Source of the DNA: Weissella viridescens
GTDB lineage: Bacteria > Bacillota > Bacilli > Lactobacillales > Lactobacillaceae
DNA: 64,000 bases
Direction: 5' to 3'
Assembly: GCF_001437355.1 (NCBI RefSeq)
Contig: NZ_JQBM01000002.1
Span: 176,133-240,132 of the forward strand
This document shows positions 1 to 8,870 of this stretch, piece by piece; position 1 is the stretch's first letter; each line of letters begins with the position of its first letter. The notes under the pieces are model-generated. The model was not told where the DNA came from and did not search any database. It was given only the letters and a program-made list of their open reading frames with translations. The translations under genes and the position numbers were made by a program.

Positions 1-14
1 AAGCGGAAAATAAA

Positions 15-44
15 CTGGTCAAATAATTCTGTGCATGTTATAAT
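15..44 (+). promoter_or_regulatory. promoter of the SRP RNA gene
   Basis: A perfect -10 box TATAAT lies at 39-44. A weak -35 (CTGGTC) lies at 15-20 with 18 bases between them. Transcription would start near 51, exactly where the SRP RNA fold begins. Confidence 0.6.
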
Positions 45-50
45 TATTTT

Positions 51-131
51 CGGTGAGGCAAGTATGCACTTCGAACCGTGTCAGGGTCGGAAGGCAGCAG
101 CACTAAGGAGACCGTGTATTGTGCTTCACTT
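51..131 (+). ncRNA. ffs: small signal recognition particle RNA (4.5S/scRNA type)
   Basis: The conserved SRP domain IV core is visible at about 76-107, including GTCAGG, the GGAA-type tetraloop and AGCAGCA, which together form the Ffh-binding hairpin. The 5' segment GTGAGGCA (53-60) pairs with TGCTTCAC (122-129) to close the molecule, giving a short Gram-positive SRP RNA without an Alu domain. Its place just upstream of dnaX is usual in lactobacilli. The RNA binds Ffh for co-translational targeting to the SecY translocon, also encoded in this window. The ends are estimated from pairing. Confidence 0.9.
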
Positions 132-148
132 CCTTTAGTAATTAAAGT

Positions 149-183
149 CGCTAGCTGATAATTTTATCGGCTGGCGTTTTTTT
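149..183 (+). terminator. intrinsic terminator of ffs
   Basis: CGCTAGCTGATA (149-160) pairs with TATCGGCTGGCG (165-176), with G-U pairs, followed by seven T (177-183). It ends the SRP RNA transcript. Confidence 0.8.
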
Positions 184-238
184 ATCGCATTTTCTGGTAA
201 AATAGAATGAATAGATTTTAAATAGGAGGACGTTGAAA

Positions 239-2047
239 ATGGCATATCAAGCTTTATATCGGACATGGCGTCCACAAAAGTTTAGCGACATGATTGGTCA
301 AGAAGTTGTGACTCGAACTCTTCGAAACACAATTATCAGTAACCAAATCACTCATGCCTATCTTTTCAGCGGTCCTCGCGGAACTGGTAAGACGTCAGCG
401 GCCAAAATTTTTGCCAAGGCGGTTAACTGTTTACACCCTGTTGATGGGGAGCCGGATGACACGTGTGAGATTTGTTTAGCGATTAACGATGGATCTTTTG
501 CTGATGTTATCGAAATGGATGCGGCCTCGAATAATGGTGTTGATGAAATTCGTCAGATTCGTGAAGATGTGAATTATGCGCCAACCCAGGGTAAATACAA
601 GGTGTACATCATTGATGAGGTCCATATGCTTTCAACTGGGGCCTTTAATGCCTTATTGAAAACTTTGGAAGAGCCCCCAGCTAATGTTATTTTTATTTTA
701 GCTACAACGGAGCCTCAAAAGATTCCAGCAACCATTATTTCAAGAACACAGCGGTTTGACTTTAAACGAATCAACGCTCAGGATGCGATGAATAGGATGG
801 TCTATATCTTAGACCAGGTCGGTGATAAGTATGATGAAGATGCGTTACGCGTGATTGCGAATGCTGCGGACGGTGGTATGCGTGATGCGTTAAGTATTTT
901 GGATCAGGTTTTGTCATTCGGGGATGATACCGTTACGCTAGAAAACGCACTGCTAGTGACAGGGTCTGTTACACAAAGCTTGTTAGGAGAGTATGTTCAG
1001 GCTGTGCAAGCCCAAGATACAAAATTAGCACTTGCTAAAGTCGAAGAAATTCTAGATGCAGGAAAAGATGTAAATCGCTTTGTAGAAGATTTGATTAGTT
1101 ACGCGCGCGACTTACTATTGTATACGGAAGCGCCTGATTTAATCACTTTAGTGCCAGATGATAATTTTAAGCAGTTAGCGCAAAATACACCGGCCCAAAC
1201 ATGGTATCGTATGATTGATATCTTAAGTGATACACAACAACAATTACGCTATACAAATCGCCCAAGTGTGTATTTGGAAGTGCTAACGGTTAAGTTGAGT
1301 GCTGATGTTGCAGCTAGTGCGGTAAGTCCAGCACCACAGACGGTATCGGCTCCTGCGACAACGGAACAATCGGTTACAACGTCAAATGTAACCCCACAGT
1401 CACAAGCGGCCGCAGCTACTCATTCGGCTCCGATTTCAGAGGCGTCGGTAAGTATGGCGGCTACATCTCAAACAGTCGCTACTAAGGCGTCGAATTCAGA
1501 AAAAAAGCCGGTTGAAACGAAAATCACGGTTTTGGATGATCAAGCCGCTGTGTTTAATGTTTTGCGTGAGGCAACGCGTGGTGATTTAAGTCGGGTCCAG
1601 ACGATTTGGTCTGATTTAGTTAACAGTTTGCCAGTACCGCAACAAGCGATGTTGAACGTAGCACGTCCGATTGCAGCATCACCAGATGGATTGGTTGTTG
1701 CCTTTGATTTTGACATTATTCGTATAAATGCTAGTCGCAATAATGATTTGTTAACAACAATGACGAAGCAATTACGGGTGCTCACCGAATCAAAGACGGA
1801 TCGCCAGTTAGTGTTCATTACAAATGAGCAGTGGCCTGAGATGCGTTCAGCGTTTGTGCAAGCAACGCGTGGTGATCAAAGTGCACCACAAGCACCCACA
1901 AAACCGCAACCTGTTGCGGATGATCCGGGAATGCAAGGCCTGATTGATGAAGTTGAACAGGCTGATCAAAGTGAACCTGAGGATCCAGCAGTTAATGAGG
2001 CGCGGGCGATTTTTGGCCAAGAACTCGTTGAAACACAAGATGATTAA
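239..2047 (+). CDS. dnaX: DNA polymerase III subunit tau (and possibly gamma)
   Basis: Clamp-loader ATPase of the replicative polymerase, opening with MAYQALYRTWRPQ. Visible motifs are Walker A GPRGTGKT (about 46-53), zinc-binding cysteines between about 64 and 79, Walker B IIDEVH and the SRC sensor. After about residue 370 comes a low-complexity Ala/Thr/Ser linker and then a C-terminal tau domain. The ATG at 239 is preferred because AGGAGGA (224-230) is eight bases upstream; the in-frame TTG at 233 is too close. A heptamer A AAA AAG (1501-1507) in the linker could support -1 frameshifting to a TGA at 1513 (see findings). It heads dnaX-ybaB-recR-yaaL. Confidence 0.96.
   Translation: MAYQALYRTWRPQKFSDMIGQEVVTRTLRNTIISNQITHAYLFSGPRGTGKTSAAKIFAKAVNCLHPVDGEPDDTCEICLAINDGSFADVIEMDAASNNGVDEIRQIREDVNYAPTQGKYKVYIIDEVHMLSTGAFNALLKTLEEPPANVIFILATTEPQKIPATIISRTQRFDFKRINAQDAMNRMVYILDQVGDKYDEDALRVIANAADGGMRDALSILDQVLSFGDDTVTLENALLVTGSVTQSLLGEYVQAVQAQDTKLALAKVEEILDAGKDVNRFVEDLISYARDLLLYTEAPDLITLVPDDNFKQLAQNTPAQTWYRMIDILSDTQQQLRYTNRPSVYLEVLTVKLSADVAASAVSPAPQTVSAPATTEQSVTTSNVTPQSQAAAATHSAPISEASVSMAATSQTVATKASNSEKKPVETKITVLDDQAAVFNVLREATRGDLSRVQTIWSDLVNSLPVPQQAMLNVARPIAASPDGLVVAFDFDIIRINASRNNDLLTTMTKQLRVLTESKTDRQLVFITNEQWPEMRSAFVQATRGDQSAPQAPTKPQPVADDPGMQGLIDEVEQADQSEPEDPAVNEARAIFGQELVETQDD
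1501..1515 (+). other. candidate -1 ribosomal frameshift site in dnaX
   Basis: The zero-frame codons are GAA AAA AAG, so the heptamer A AAA AAG sits in the slippery register. After a -1 slip the next codons are GCC, GGT, TGA, ending a 425-residue product. AAGG at 1484-1487 is a possible upstream stimulator; no convincing downstream hairpin was seen. Confidence 0.5.
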
Positions 2048-2070
2048 TTAAAAGAAAAGAGGATGAAGAG

Positions 2071-2385
2071 ATGTTTGGTGGACAAAATATGCAAGGCATG
2101 ATGAAGCAAATGAAGAAGATGCAATCACAAGTACAATCAGAACAAGCAGCAATTGCTGAAACTGAGTACATTGGAAAAGCACCTGAAGATATGGTTGTCG
2201 TAACATTTAACGGAGACCGTCAAATGTTAGATATGCAAGTAAAGCCTGATGTGATTGATCCTGAAGATCCAGAAGGACTATCAGACATGGTTTTGGTTGC
2301 TGTAAATGATGCCCTTAAGCAAATTGAAGCAGATACTGAAAAGCGTTTGGGACAATTTGCACCAAAGGGAATGGGCGGATTCTAA
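2071..2385 (+). CDS. YbaB/EbfC family nucleoid-associated protein
   Basis: Small (104 residues) DNA-binding dimer of the YbaB/EbfC family, encoded between dnaX and recR as in most Firmicutes. The N-terminal MFGGQNMQGMMKQMKKMQ is the typical methionine-rich helix, followed by the family core with DMVLVAVNDAL near the C-terminus. AGAGGATGAAG lies just upstream of the ATG. The family binds DNA and affects nucleoid structure; its precise role here is not known. Confidence 0.93.
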   Translation: MFGGQNMQGMMKQMKKMQSQVQSEQAAIAETEYIGKAPEDMVVVTFNGDRQMLDMQVKPDVIDPEDPEGLSDMVLVAVNDALKQIEADTEKRLGQFAPKGMGGF

Positions 2386-2409
2386 TTCGATAGAAAGCAG
2401 GTAAGCGTT

Positions 2410-3009
2410 GTGCAATATCCAGAACCAGTTGCAAAATTAATTGATAGTTTTACGAAACTACCTGGTATTGGGGTCAAGACGGCAACTCGATTAGCATTCT
2501 ATGTAATCGATATGCCTGAGGAAGATGTGACCAGTTTTGCCCAAGCGCTTATTTCAGCCAAACGTGATTTAACGTTCTGTAGTATCTGTGGTAATTTGAC
2601 TGAATCAGACCCATGTAGTATTTGTACTGATCCGACACGTGATCAAACTACAGTACTAGTGGTTGAAGAAGTTAAAGATTTAATGGCGATTGAAAATGCG
2701 GGTGAGTACCATGGGCTTTATCATGTCTTACATGGTGTTTTGTCACCTTTGGCAGGTAAGGGACCAGATGATATTAATATTGATTCTCTTGTTACGCGGT
2801 TACAAAAAAACGATGCGATTCAAGAGGTCATTGTCGCGACTAATGCAAATGCAGAAGGTGAAGCCACAGCCATGTATTTGTCACGGCTGTTGAAACCGGC
2901 TGGGATTAAAGTTTCGCGGTTGGCGACCGGCCTATCAGTTGGTAGTGATATTGATTACGCAGATGAAATTACATTAATTAAGGCAGTTGAAGGAAGGACA
3001 GAACTTTAA
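2410..3009 (+). CDS. recR: recombination mediator RecR
   Basis: RecR works with RecF/RecO to load RecA at gaps. The 199-residue protein has the N-terminal helix-hairpin-helix ([17 protein letters not shown], about 16-32), a four-cysteine zinc finger (CSICGN...CSICTD, about 57-73) and the Toprim domain ([14 protein letters not shown], about 80-93). Translation starts at a GTG giving [11 protein letters not shown], which matches family N-termini. It follows ybaB by 24 bases. Confidence 0.96.
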
Positions 3010-3011
3010 CC

Positions 3012-3272
3012 ATGTTTGGGATTAAAAAGAAAAAGCGTTTGGACCCAACCGTTTACGATAATTATCTGACGGATGGTATTGCAAATGCCAAGTATAACTT
3101 TGAAAAAGCAAAGCTATCAGAAGCAGCGATGTTTGAAAGTGATGCCGATCCACGAATGATCAAGGCACAAACAGCGATTGAAAAACAAAAATATTTCTTT
3201 TTGTTACGGGCTGCCCGCAAGCGTGATATCACGGCAAGTTGGCATACTGCCTTTATTCATCCTGAAATGTAA
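3012..3272 (+). CDS. YaaL-like DUF2508 family protein
   Basis: A charged 86-residue protein, MFGIKKKKRLDPTVYDNYL, with no signal peptide or membrane segment. It starts two bases after the recR stop. A small DUF2508 (YaaL) protein at this position after recR is common in Firmicutes. Its function is unknown. A terminator follows. Confidence 0.8.
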   Translation: MFGIKKKKRLDPTVYDNYLTDGIANAKYNFEKAKLSEAAMFESDADPRMIKAQTAIEKQKYFFLLRAARKRDITASWHTAFIHPEM

Positions 3273-3282
3273 GAATACGCTA

Positions 3283-3321
3283 AAAAGGACGGGCCTAAGC
3301 TTTAGGTTAAGTCCTTTTTTT
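3283..3321 (+). terminator. terminator after yaaL
   Basis: AAAAGGAC at 3283-3290 pairs with GTCCTTTT, with an inner GGCCTAA/TTAGGTT stem, followed by a T run. It ends the dnaX-yaaL unit. Confidence 0.8.
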
Positions 3322-3325
3322 GCTA

Positions 3326-3334
3326 TGGTATAAT
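3326..3334 (+). promoter_or_regulatory. extended -10 promoter for tmk
   Basis: TGGTATAAT is a TGn-extended perfect -10 immediately after the preceding terminator. No good -35 is seen, as is common with extended -10 promoters. It would drive tmk through galE. Confidence 0.6.
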
Positions 3335-3364
3335 AGAAAGTAATAAAGGATGAGGGTGTAGATT

Positions 3365-4015
3365 ATGACGGGAAAGTTCATTTCATTTGAGGGACCGGAC
3401 GGGGCTGGTAAAACATCAGTCTTGCACGCAATTTTAGATCGACTTACACCCATGTTAGGTGAGCAGTTGGTGATTACTCGCGAACCTGGTGGCCGTGACA
3501 ACCAAGTCGCAGAGGCGATTCGAGACCTGGTGTTAAGCCCAGCGTATCCGGCAATGGATCCATGGACTGAAGCAATGTTGTATGCAGCAGCACGTCGACA
3601 ACATGTCGTTGAAACCATTCGCCCAGCATTGGCGGATGACAAGGTGATTATTTCCGATCGTTATCTTGATAGCTCAATAGCGTATCAAGGTGGTGGGCGT
3701 GAATTAGGCGCTGAAAGAGTGGCGGACTTAAATCAATACGCGACTAATGGGCTTCAACCACAAGCAACCATCTATCTTGACCTAGCACCAGAAGTCGGGT
3801 TAGCGCGGATTCAAGCAACGCGCCAAGACGAAATTAACCGATTGGATGTCGAAGCACTCGCCTTTCATCAACGCGTAAGTGCGGCATACCACGATTTAAT
3901 TGCTGCAGACCCAGACCGGTTCTGGGTGATAGATGCCAGCCAGCCATTAGAACAAGTGGTGGCAGATGCTTGGGATGCAATGCAACACATTTTAACACTA
4001 CCAACTGAAGCATAA
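3365..4015 (+). CDS. tmk: thymidylate kinase
   Basis: Phosphorylates dTMP to dTDP. The 216-residue protein has Walker A GPDGAGKT (10-17), the TREPGG segment (about 39-44), the DR(Y) motif VIISDRYLDSS and a LID region with arginines. It opens an operon tmk-darA-holB-rsmI in the usual Firmicute order. TGAGGGTG precedes the ATG. Confidence 0.96.
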   Translation: MTGKFISFEGPDGAGKTSVLHAILDRLTPMLGEQLVITREPGGRDNQVAEAIRDLVLSPAYPAMDPWTEAMLYAAARRQHVVETIRPALADDKVIISDRYLDSSIAYQGGGRELGAERVADLNQYATNGLQPQATIYLDLAPEVGLARIQATRQDEINRLDVEALAFHQRVSAAYHDLIAADPDRFWVIDASQPLEQVVADAWDAMQHILTLPTEA

Positions 4016-4030
4016 CGAGGGGGCATGACC

Positions 4031-4357
4031 ATGAAAATGATTACAGCAGTTGTACAGGATCAAGACGCAGCTAAGCTAGGAAAGGCTTTAGTTAAAGCTG
4101 AGATTGGAGCAACACGCTTAGCTTCAACCGGTGGATTTTTGAAGGCCGGAAGTACGACATTTATGATTGGAATTGATGATGACCGTGTCGACGAAGTTTT
4201 AGCTATTATTAAGGAATCAGCCCAAAAACGGGATCGCTTAATGACACCGGCTTATAGCATGGACACTGTTGAGTCAGCAGTTGTTACACCAATGGAGGTT
4301 GAAATTGGTGGTGCGACGGTCTTTGTGCAAGATGTTGCCCAATTTCATCAATTTTAA
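4031..4357 (+). CDS. cyclic-di-AMP receptor of the DarA/PstA (YaaQ) family
   Basis: A PII-like trimeric c-di-AMP binding protein of about 108 residues. Family hallmarks are VVQDQD near the N-terminus, the loop STGGFLKAGSTTFMIG, the segment KRD and the C-terminal GGATVFV...FHQF. GAGGGG (4017-4022) sits eight bases before the ATG at 4031; the in-frame ATG at 4025 is too near to it. It lies between tmk and holB as in Bacillus. The downstream target of the receptor is not evident from the sequence. Confidence 0.9.
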   Translation: MKMITAVVQDQDAAKLGKALVKAEIGATRLASTGGFLKAGSTTFMIGIDDDRVDEVLAIIKESAQKRDRLMTPAYSMDTVESAVVTPMEVEIGGATVFVQDVAQFHQF

Positions 4358-4375
4358 AGAAGGTGAGGAAGCGTC

Positions 4376-5392
4376 ATGTCAGAGGTAAGTCAGGCCGCGA
4401 CATTGATTGCCACAGCACAGCATGATCAACCACAAATTATTGCCAATTTTGAACGGGCTATTGCCCAGAATCAATTAGGGCATGCATTCCTATTTGTTGG
4501 GCCTAATGGTCGTGGTCAAGCTGAGGTTGCTGATTGGTTGGCGATGCGGTTGTTATGCTTACATCCAACGGAAAAGGGTGATCCAGATGGTACCTGTAAT
4601 CAGTGCGTGCGAATAGCGCAACACGAACATCCAGACGTTGTCGAATTAGCACCCGAGGGCAATAGCTTGAAGGTGGATCAAATCCGTTTTTTGCAAGGGG
4701 AGTTGTCTAAAACAGCTGTTGAAGGTGAGCGTAAAGTTTTAATTATTCATGCAGCTGAAACGATGACTTCAAGCGCGGCAAATGGATTGTTGAAGTCAAT
4801 GGAAGAACCACAAGGGCAACAAACGATTATTCTAATCGCTAAAAGTCGTCAACAAATGCTACCAACCATTATTTCGCGTTCACAGGTAATCGAATTTAAT
4901 GCTTTACCAGCTGACCAAATCCAAACCCAATTAATTGCTATGGGATACTCGCAGACGAATGCGCAACTTGCTCAGCAACTTACCGATGATATGACACTTG
5001 CGCAAGAATGGTTGACCGAGGATTGGTTTGATCGGGCTCGGCAAAGTGTTGAACGTTTCATGTCGGCCTTATTAGGTCAGGATTTACAAACATTTACACT
5101 TGTTCAGACCGAGCTTATGCCATTAGCAAAAGAACAGTCGGTTAAGGTCCTAGTTGATATGATTATTCAAGCGACCCGCGATACACTCTTAGCACGACAA
5201 GGGCGATCGGTTACATCGGGCTTTGACGCTTTATCAAAATGGCAACAAATTGCTCAAAAGTTAGCGGATTCGCAATGGTTACAGATAGTTGATCTAGCCT
5301 TAATGATGCCACATGCCTTAGATATGAATTTAAATCCCCAAACGACTCTCGAAAGTTTTGTTTTAAAGAGTCAGAAAGCGATGGCAGGTTAA
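4376..5392 (+). CDS. holB: DNA polymerase III subunit delta prime
   Basis: Clamp-loader delta-prime subunit, partner of DnaX. The 338-residue protein shows the degenerate nucleotide site FVGPNGRGQAE in place of a true Walker A, the zinc-cluster region CLHP...CNQCVR, the SRSQVIEF sensor and a C-terminal helical domain. GAAGGTGAGGAAG precedes the ATG. Only two bases separate it from rsmI, where many Firmicutes carry ricT and yabA. Confidence 0.93.
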   Translation: MSEVSQAATLIATAQHDQPQIIANFERAIAQNQLGHAFLFVGPNGRGQAEVADWLAMRLLCLHPTEKGDPDGTCNQCVRIAQHEHPDVVELAPEGNSLKVDQIRFLQGELSKTAVEGERKVLIIHAAETMTSSAANGLLKSMEEPQGQQTIILIAKSRQQMLPTIISRSQVIEFNALPADQIQTQLIAMGYSQTNAQLAQQLTDDMTLAQEWLTEDWFDRARQSVERFMSALLGQDLQTFTLVQTELMPLAKEQSVKVLVDMIIQATRDTLLARQGRSVTSGFDALSKWQQIAQKLADSQWLQIVDLALMMPHALDMNLNPQTTLESFVLKSQKAMAG

Positions 5393-5394
5393 AC

Positions 5395-6273
5395 ATGCAG
5401 CAACAAAGAAGTTTTACAAAAGAAGCAAGCGGTAGTTTGTTCTTGGTCCCAACCCCAATTGGGAATTTAGAAGACATGACCTATCGAGCGGTAAATACGC
5501 TTAAATCAGTTGACTTGATTGCCGCTGAAGATACACGTCATACGCAACAATTGCTCAATCAATTTGAAATTGAAACCAAGCAGATTTCTTTTCACGAGCA
5601 TAATAAAGAAAATCGAATTCCGGAGTTAGTGGAACGCCTACAAGATGGAACGAATATTGCACAGGTATCGGATGCTGGAATGCCATCTATTTCCGATCCT
5701 GGACATGAATTAGTTTTGGCTGCTTTGGCCGCTGACATTCAAGTTGTGCCTTTACCTGGTGCAAGTGCGGGAATTACCGCTTTGGTGGCATCAGGCTTAA
5801 GCCCACAGCCATTTACATTTTATGGTTTTTTGCCACGTAAACAATCTGAACAAATAAAGACGTTGACGGACTTAGCGCAAAAGCCGGAGACAATTTTATT
5901 CTATGAAGCACCCCATCGCTTAGCGAAAACACTGGCGAATATTCAAACCGTGTACGGGGATGATCGCCAAGTGAGTCTAGCGCGTGAGTTAACGAAAAAG
6001 TACGAAGAATTCATTCGTGGTACAGCAGCGGAGGTGGCTGACTGGGCCCAACAAAGTGAAGTTCGGGGTGAGTTTGTGGTGATGGTTGCAGGGAATGAGC
6101 ATCCTACGGAAGCAGTTGAAGCTGCTGATCCGTTAGCCGAATTGAGTCCTGTTGAAGCTGTTAATGCATTAGTTGCGTCAGGTATGAAGACGACAGCAGC
6201 CGTAAAACAGGTTTCAAAACTGCGCCAACTCGATCGACAGGCGTTATATCAAACATATGAGGAGCAAAAATGA
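5395..6273 (+). CDS. rsmI: 16S rRNA 2'-O-ribose C1402 methyltransferase
   Basis: SAM-dependent enzyme of the tetrapyrrole-methylase fold. Visible motifs are LFLVPTPIGNLEDMT (about 15-29), AAEDTRHT, SDAGMPSISDPG (about 94-105) and FYEAPHR. At 292 residues the length is normal. It overlaps the next gene by four bases, so translation is probably coupled. Confidence 0.96.
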   Translation: MQQQRSFTKEASGSLFLVPTPIGNLEDMTYRAVNTLKSVDLIAAEDTRHTQQLLNQFEIETKQISFHEHNKENRIPELVERLQDGTNIAQVSDAGMPSISDPGHELVLAALAADIQVVPLPGASAGITALVASGLSPQPFTFYGFLPRKQSEQIKTLTDLAQKPETILFYEAPHRLAKTLANIQTVYGDDRQVSLARELTKKYEEFIRGTAAEVADWAQQSEVRGEFVVMVAGNEHPTEAVEAADPLAELSPVEAVNALVASGMKTTAAVKQVSKLRQLDRQALYQTYEEQK

Positions 6274-7016
6274 TGAGTCAAGTTTATGATACAAATCACG
6301 TCATTAAATATTACGAATGTGATATGACGACAAAATTAAGTATTCCGATGATTTTAAATCTTGCTATTTTGGCTTCAAATCTTCAAGCCGAATCTTTGTC
6401 GATTGGAGATGATTTTGTCCATGCCCATGGTCTTGGTTGGATTGTGCTTCAATACGATATTCAAATTAAACGTCGTCCGATTGTTGGTGAAACGGTTAAA
6501 ATTGAAACGGTCGCTAAGGAATTCACGTCATATTTTGCTAATCGCGATTTTAACTTTTATGATGAACAGGGTGAGTTATTGATTGAGATTCATTCATTGT
6601 TTGCCATGATGGATATGACCAAGCGTAAAATGATTCGAATTCCAGATGAAATGGCGGCTGGTTATGAACCTGATGTGGTGAAGCGGATTAAGCGTGGCCC
6701 AGGTCCTGAAAGTATTAGTTCAGATGATGAAATCCTACATGACCAAATGTACGCTGTGCGGTATACTGATATTGACTTTAATCATCATGTCAACAATTCA
6801 CGATATTTTGAGTGGATGATTGATGGTTTGGGAGCTGACTTTTTAAATAGTCATGAAGCGACGCAAATTCAAATTCGCTTTGAAAAAGAAGTCGGACAGA
6901 ATGATATTGTCACTTCGCAAATTGTGCTAGATTCAGAAAAAATGCGGACAAAGCATCGCATTATGGTTGATGATCAATTGTCAGCCGAAGCAACAATCAA
7001 TTGGATTGAAGCGTAA
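6270..7016 (+). CDS. acyl-ACP thioesterase (FatA/FatB-like, TesA type)
   Basis: A 248-residue protein with two tandem hot-dog folds. The first carries AESLSIGDDF and GLGWIVLQYDIQI, the second YTDIDFNHHVNNSRYFEWM (about 170-188), which holds the asparagine/histidine catalytic region. It releases fatty acids from acyl carrier protein and is common in lactic acid bacteria next to rsmI. ATGATG offers two starts, at 6270 or 6273; the first overlaps rsmI. Physiological role is inferred from the family. Confidence 0.87.
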   Translation: MMSQVYDTNHVIKYYECDMTTKLSIPMILNLAILASNLQAESLSIGDDFVHAHGLGWIVLQYDIQIKRRPIVGETVKIETVAKEFTSYFANRDFNFYDEQGELLIEIHSLFAMMDMTKRKMIRIPDEMAAGYEPDVVKRIKRGPGPESISSDDEILHDQMYAVRYTDIDFNHHVNNSRYFEWMIDGLGADFLNSHEATQIQIRFEKEVGQNDIVTSQIVLDSEKMRTKHRIMVDDQLSAEATINWIEA

Positions 7017-7043
7017 GTTAAAGAGAAACACGAGGAGAAAATT

Positions 7044-8036
7044 ATGGCTACATTAGTATTGGGTGGTGCCGGTTATATCGGTTCTCACATGGTTGATCGC
7101 CTAGTAGAAGATGGGCGTGATGTTGTTGTTGTTGATAATTTGTTAACAGGTCACCGCAAGGCAGTTCCTGAAAATGTCCCATTTTATGAAGTTGATATTC
7201 GAGACAAAGATGCCTTGGATAAGGTTTTTGAAGCAGAGGATATCGATCAAGTTGTACATTTTGCAGCATCATCAATCGTGCCAGAATCAATGGAAAATCC
7301 TTTGAAGTATTTTGACAATAATACAGGTGGGATGATCGCGTTATTGGAAGTGATGCTCAAGCACCAAGTAAAGAATATTGTCTTCTCTTCAACGGCTGCG
7401 ACTTATGGTACGCCTGAAGAGAACCCAATTCCAGAAACTGCACCACAACGCCCAATTAATCCATATGGTGAATCAAAGCTCCAAATGGAACACATTATGC
7501 GTTGGGCTGATGAAGCTTATGGGTTGAAATGGGTAGCATTGCGCTATTTCAATGTTGCCGGTGCCAAGGCTGATGGTTCAATTGGAGAAGATCACCCAAC
7601 AGAGACGCACCTTGTGCCAATTATTTTACAAGTTGCTCTTGGTGAACGTGAAAAGATTATGATGTTTGGTGATGATTACAATACATCAGATGGTTTCAAC
7701 GTGCGTGATTATGTGCATGTTATGGATTTGGCTGACGCACATATCTTAGCGCTTGATTATTTGGCTGAAGGTAACCCTTCAAACCAATTCAATCTTGGAT
7801 CTGCTACAGGTTACTCAGTTAAGCAAATGGTTGAAGCAGCTCGAAATGCAACAGGAGAGCCAATCCCAGCTGAAGTTGGTCCTCGCCGTGCGGGTGATCC
7901 AGATTCACTGGTGGCTTCATCTGATAAGGCACGTAAAGTGTTGAATTGGACACCAAAGTATGATGATGTGGAAACTATCATTAAGACGGCCTGGACGTGG
8001 GTACAAAAGCACCCGCATGGTTATGAAGATCGTTAA
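7044..8036 (+). CDS. galE: UDP-glucose 4-epimerase
   Basis: Extended short-chain dehydrogenase of 330 residues. The NAD site is GGAGYIGS (about 7-14), the catalytic serine/threonine lies in SSTAATYG, and Y141xxxK145 (YGESK) is the catalytic pair; RYFNVAGA follows. It interconverts UDP-glucose and UDP-galactose for sugar use and cell-surface glycans. CGAGGAG precedes the ATG. No gal genes flank it, so a housekeeping role in envelope synthesis is plausible. Confidence 0.93.
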   Translation: MATLVLGGAGYIGSHMVDRLVEDGRDVVVVDNLLTGHRKAVPENVPFYEVDIRDKDALDKVFEAEDIDQVVHFAASSIVPESMENPLKYFDNNTGGMIALLEVMLKHQVKNIVFSSTAATYGTPEENPIPETAPQRPINPYGESKLQMEHIMRWADEAYGLKWVALRYFNVAGAKADGSIGEDHPTETHLVPIILQVALGEREKIMMFGDDYNTSDGFNVRDYVHVMDLADAHILALDYLAEGNPSNQFNLGSATGYSVKQMVEAARNATGEPIPAEVGPRRAGDPDSLVASSDKARKVLNWTPKYDDVETIIKTAWTWVQKHPHGYEDR

Positions 8037-8044
8037 AATATAAG

Positions 8045-8090
8045 AAACCTGCTTGTTTTCATAGATAAAAGGGCAAGCTGGTTTTTTTTT
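8045..8090 (+). terminator. terminator after galE
   Basis: AACCTGCTTG pairs with CAAGCTGGTT with one mismatch across an 18-base loop, followed by nine or more T. Confidence 0.75.
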
Positions 8091-8144
8091 ATGCAGAACT
8101 GCATTAAAATAGTTATTAAATAGACTTACTGGGAGGTGAGAATT

Positions 8145-8870
8145 GTGGGAAAAACACTTGCATTTGATACAAGTAATCAGGCTCTAAGTGTTGCCATTTT
8201 TGAAAATGGAACGCTGTTGGGGCAGCGTGAGGCAAATGTCGCACGCAATCATTCAGGTCAACTATTACCATTTATTGATGAACTCACCAAAAGTGTCGGT
8301 TGGCAACCAGCTGACCTTGACCGAGTGGTTGTTAGCCAAGGACCAGGTTCTTACACAGGCCTTCGAATTGGGGTGACCACAGCTAAAACGCTAGCATTTA
8401 CTTTAAATCTTGAATTAGCTGGCGTTTCCAGTTTAGCTGTTTTGGCTTCTAATGTTGAACATTCGAAATCAGTCATCGTTCCGATGATGGATGCCCGCAA
8501 TCAAAATTTGTATGCTGGAGCATATCAATGGCAAAATGGACAATTCGTGTCTATTGTTACTGATGAACATACGAACCTTGATGTTTTGATTGAGCAATTA
8601 GCACAACTACATGAACAATTGATTTTTGCAGGGGAATATGCAAATTTCCAGGACGAGTTAGAAATGACTTTTCCAACAGCTGAATTTGCTGAGGATGTAT
8701 TACCACATGCTAGTCATCTTCCTGAATTAGTACAAGAAGCCGATGTTTTGACAGACATGAATGATATTCATCAGTTTGTGCCAAAATATCATCGCCTCTC
8801 ACAAGCGGAAGCTGATTGGGCACGAGCGCACCCTGATGCAGGTGATGTTGACTATGTGGAAAAACTTTAA
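8145..8870 (+). CDS. tsaB: tRNA t6A37 threonylcarbamoyltransferase complex dimerization subunit
   Basis: TsaB pairs with TsaD (1 kb downstream) and TsaE to make t6A on ANN-decoding tRNAs. The protein has the ASKHA fold signatures LAFDTSNQALSVAIF near the N-terminus and GPGSYTGLRIG (about 67-77). The GTG at 8145 is preferred because GGGAGG (8131-8136) is eight bases upstream; the in-frame GTG at 8136 overlaps that ribosome site. It is inactive on its own in the known family. Confidence 0.93.
   Translation: MGKTLAFDTSNQALSVAIFENGTLLGQREANVARNHSGQLLPFIDELTKSVGWQPADLDRVVVSQGPGSYTGLRIGVTTAKTLAFTLNLELAGVSSLAVLASNVEHSKSVIVPMMDARNQNLYAGAYQWQNGQFVSIVTDEHTNLDVLIEQLAQLHEQLIFAGEYANFQDELEMTFPTAEFAEDVLPHASHLPELVQEADVLTDMNDIHQFVPKYHRLSQAEADWARAHPDAGDVDYVEKL

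Noticed and set aside
8761..8853. Earlier start of the first GNAT gene inside tsaB
   Set aside because: It would overlap tsaB by more than 100 bases; the ATG at 8854 has a ribosome site and a plausible overlap.
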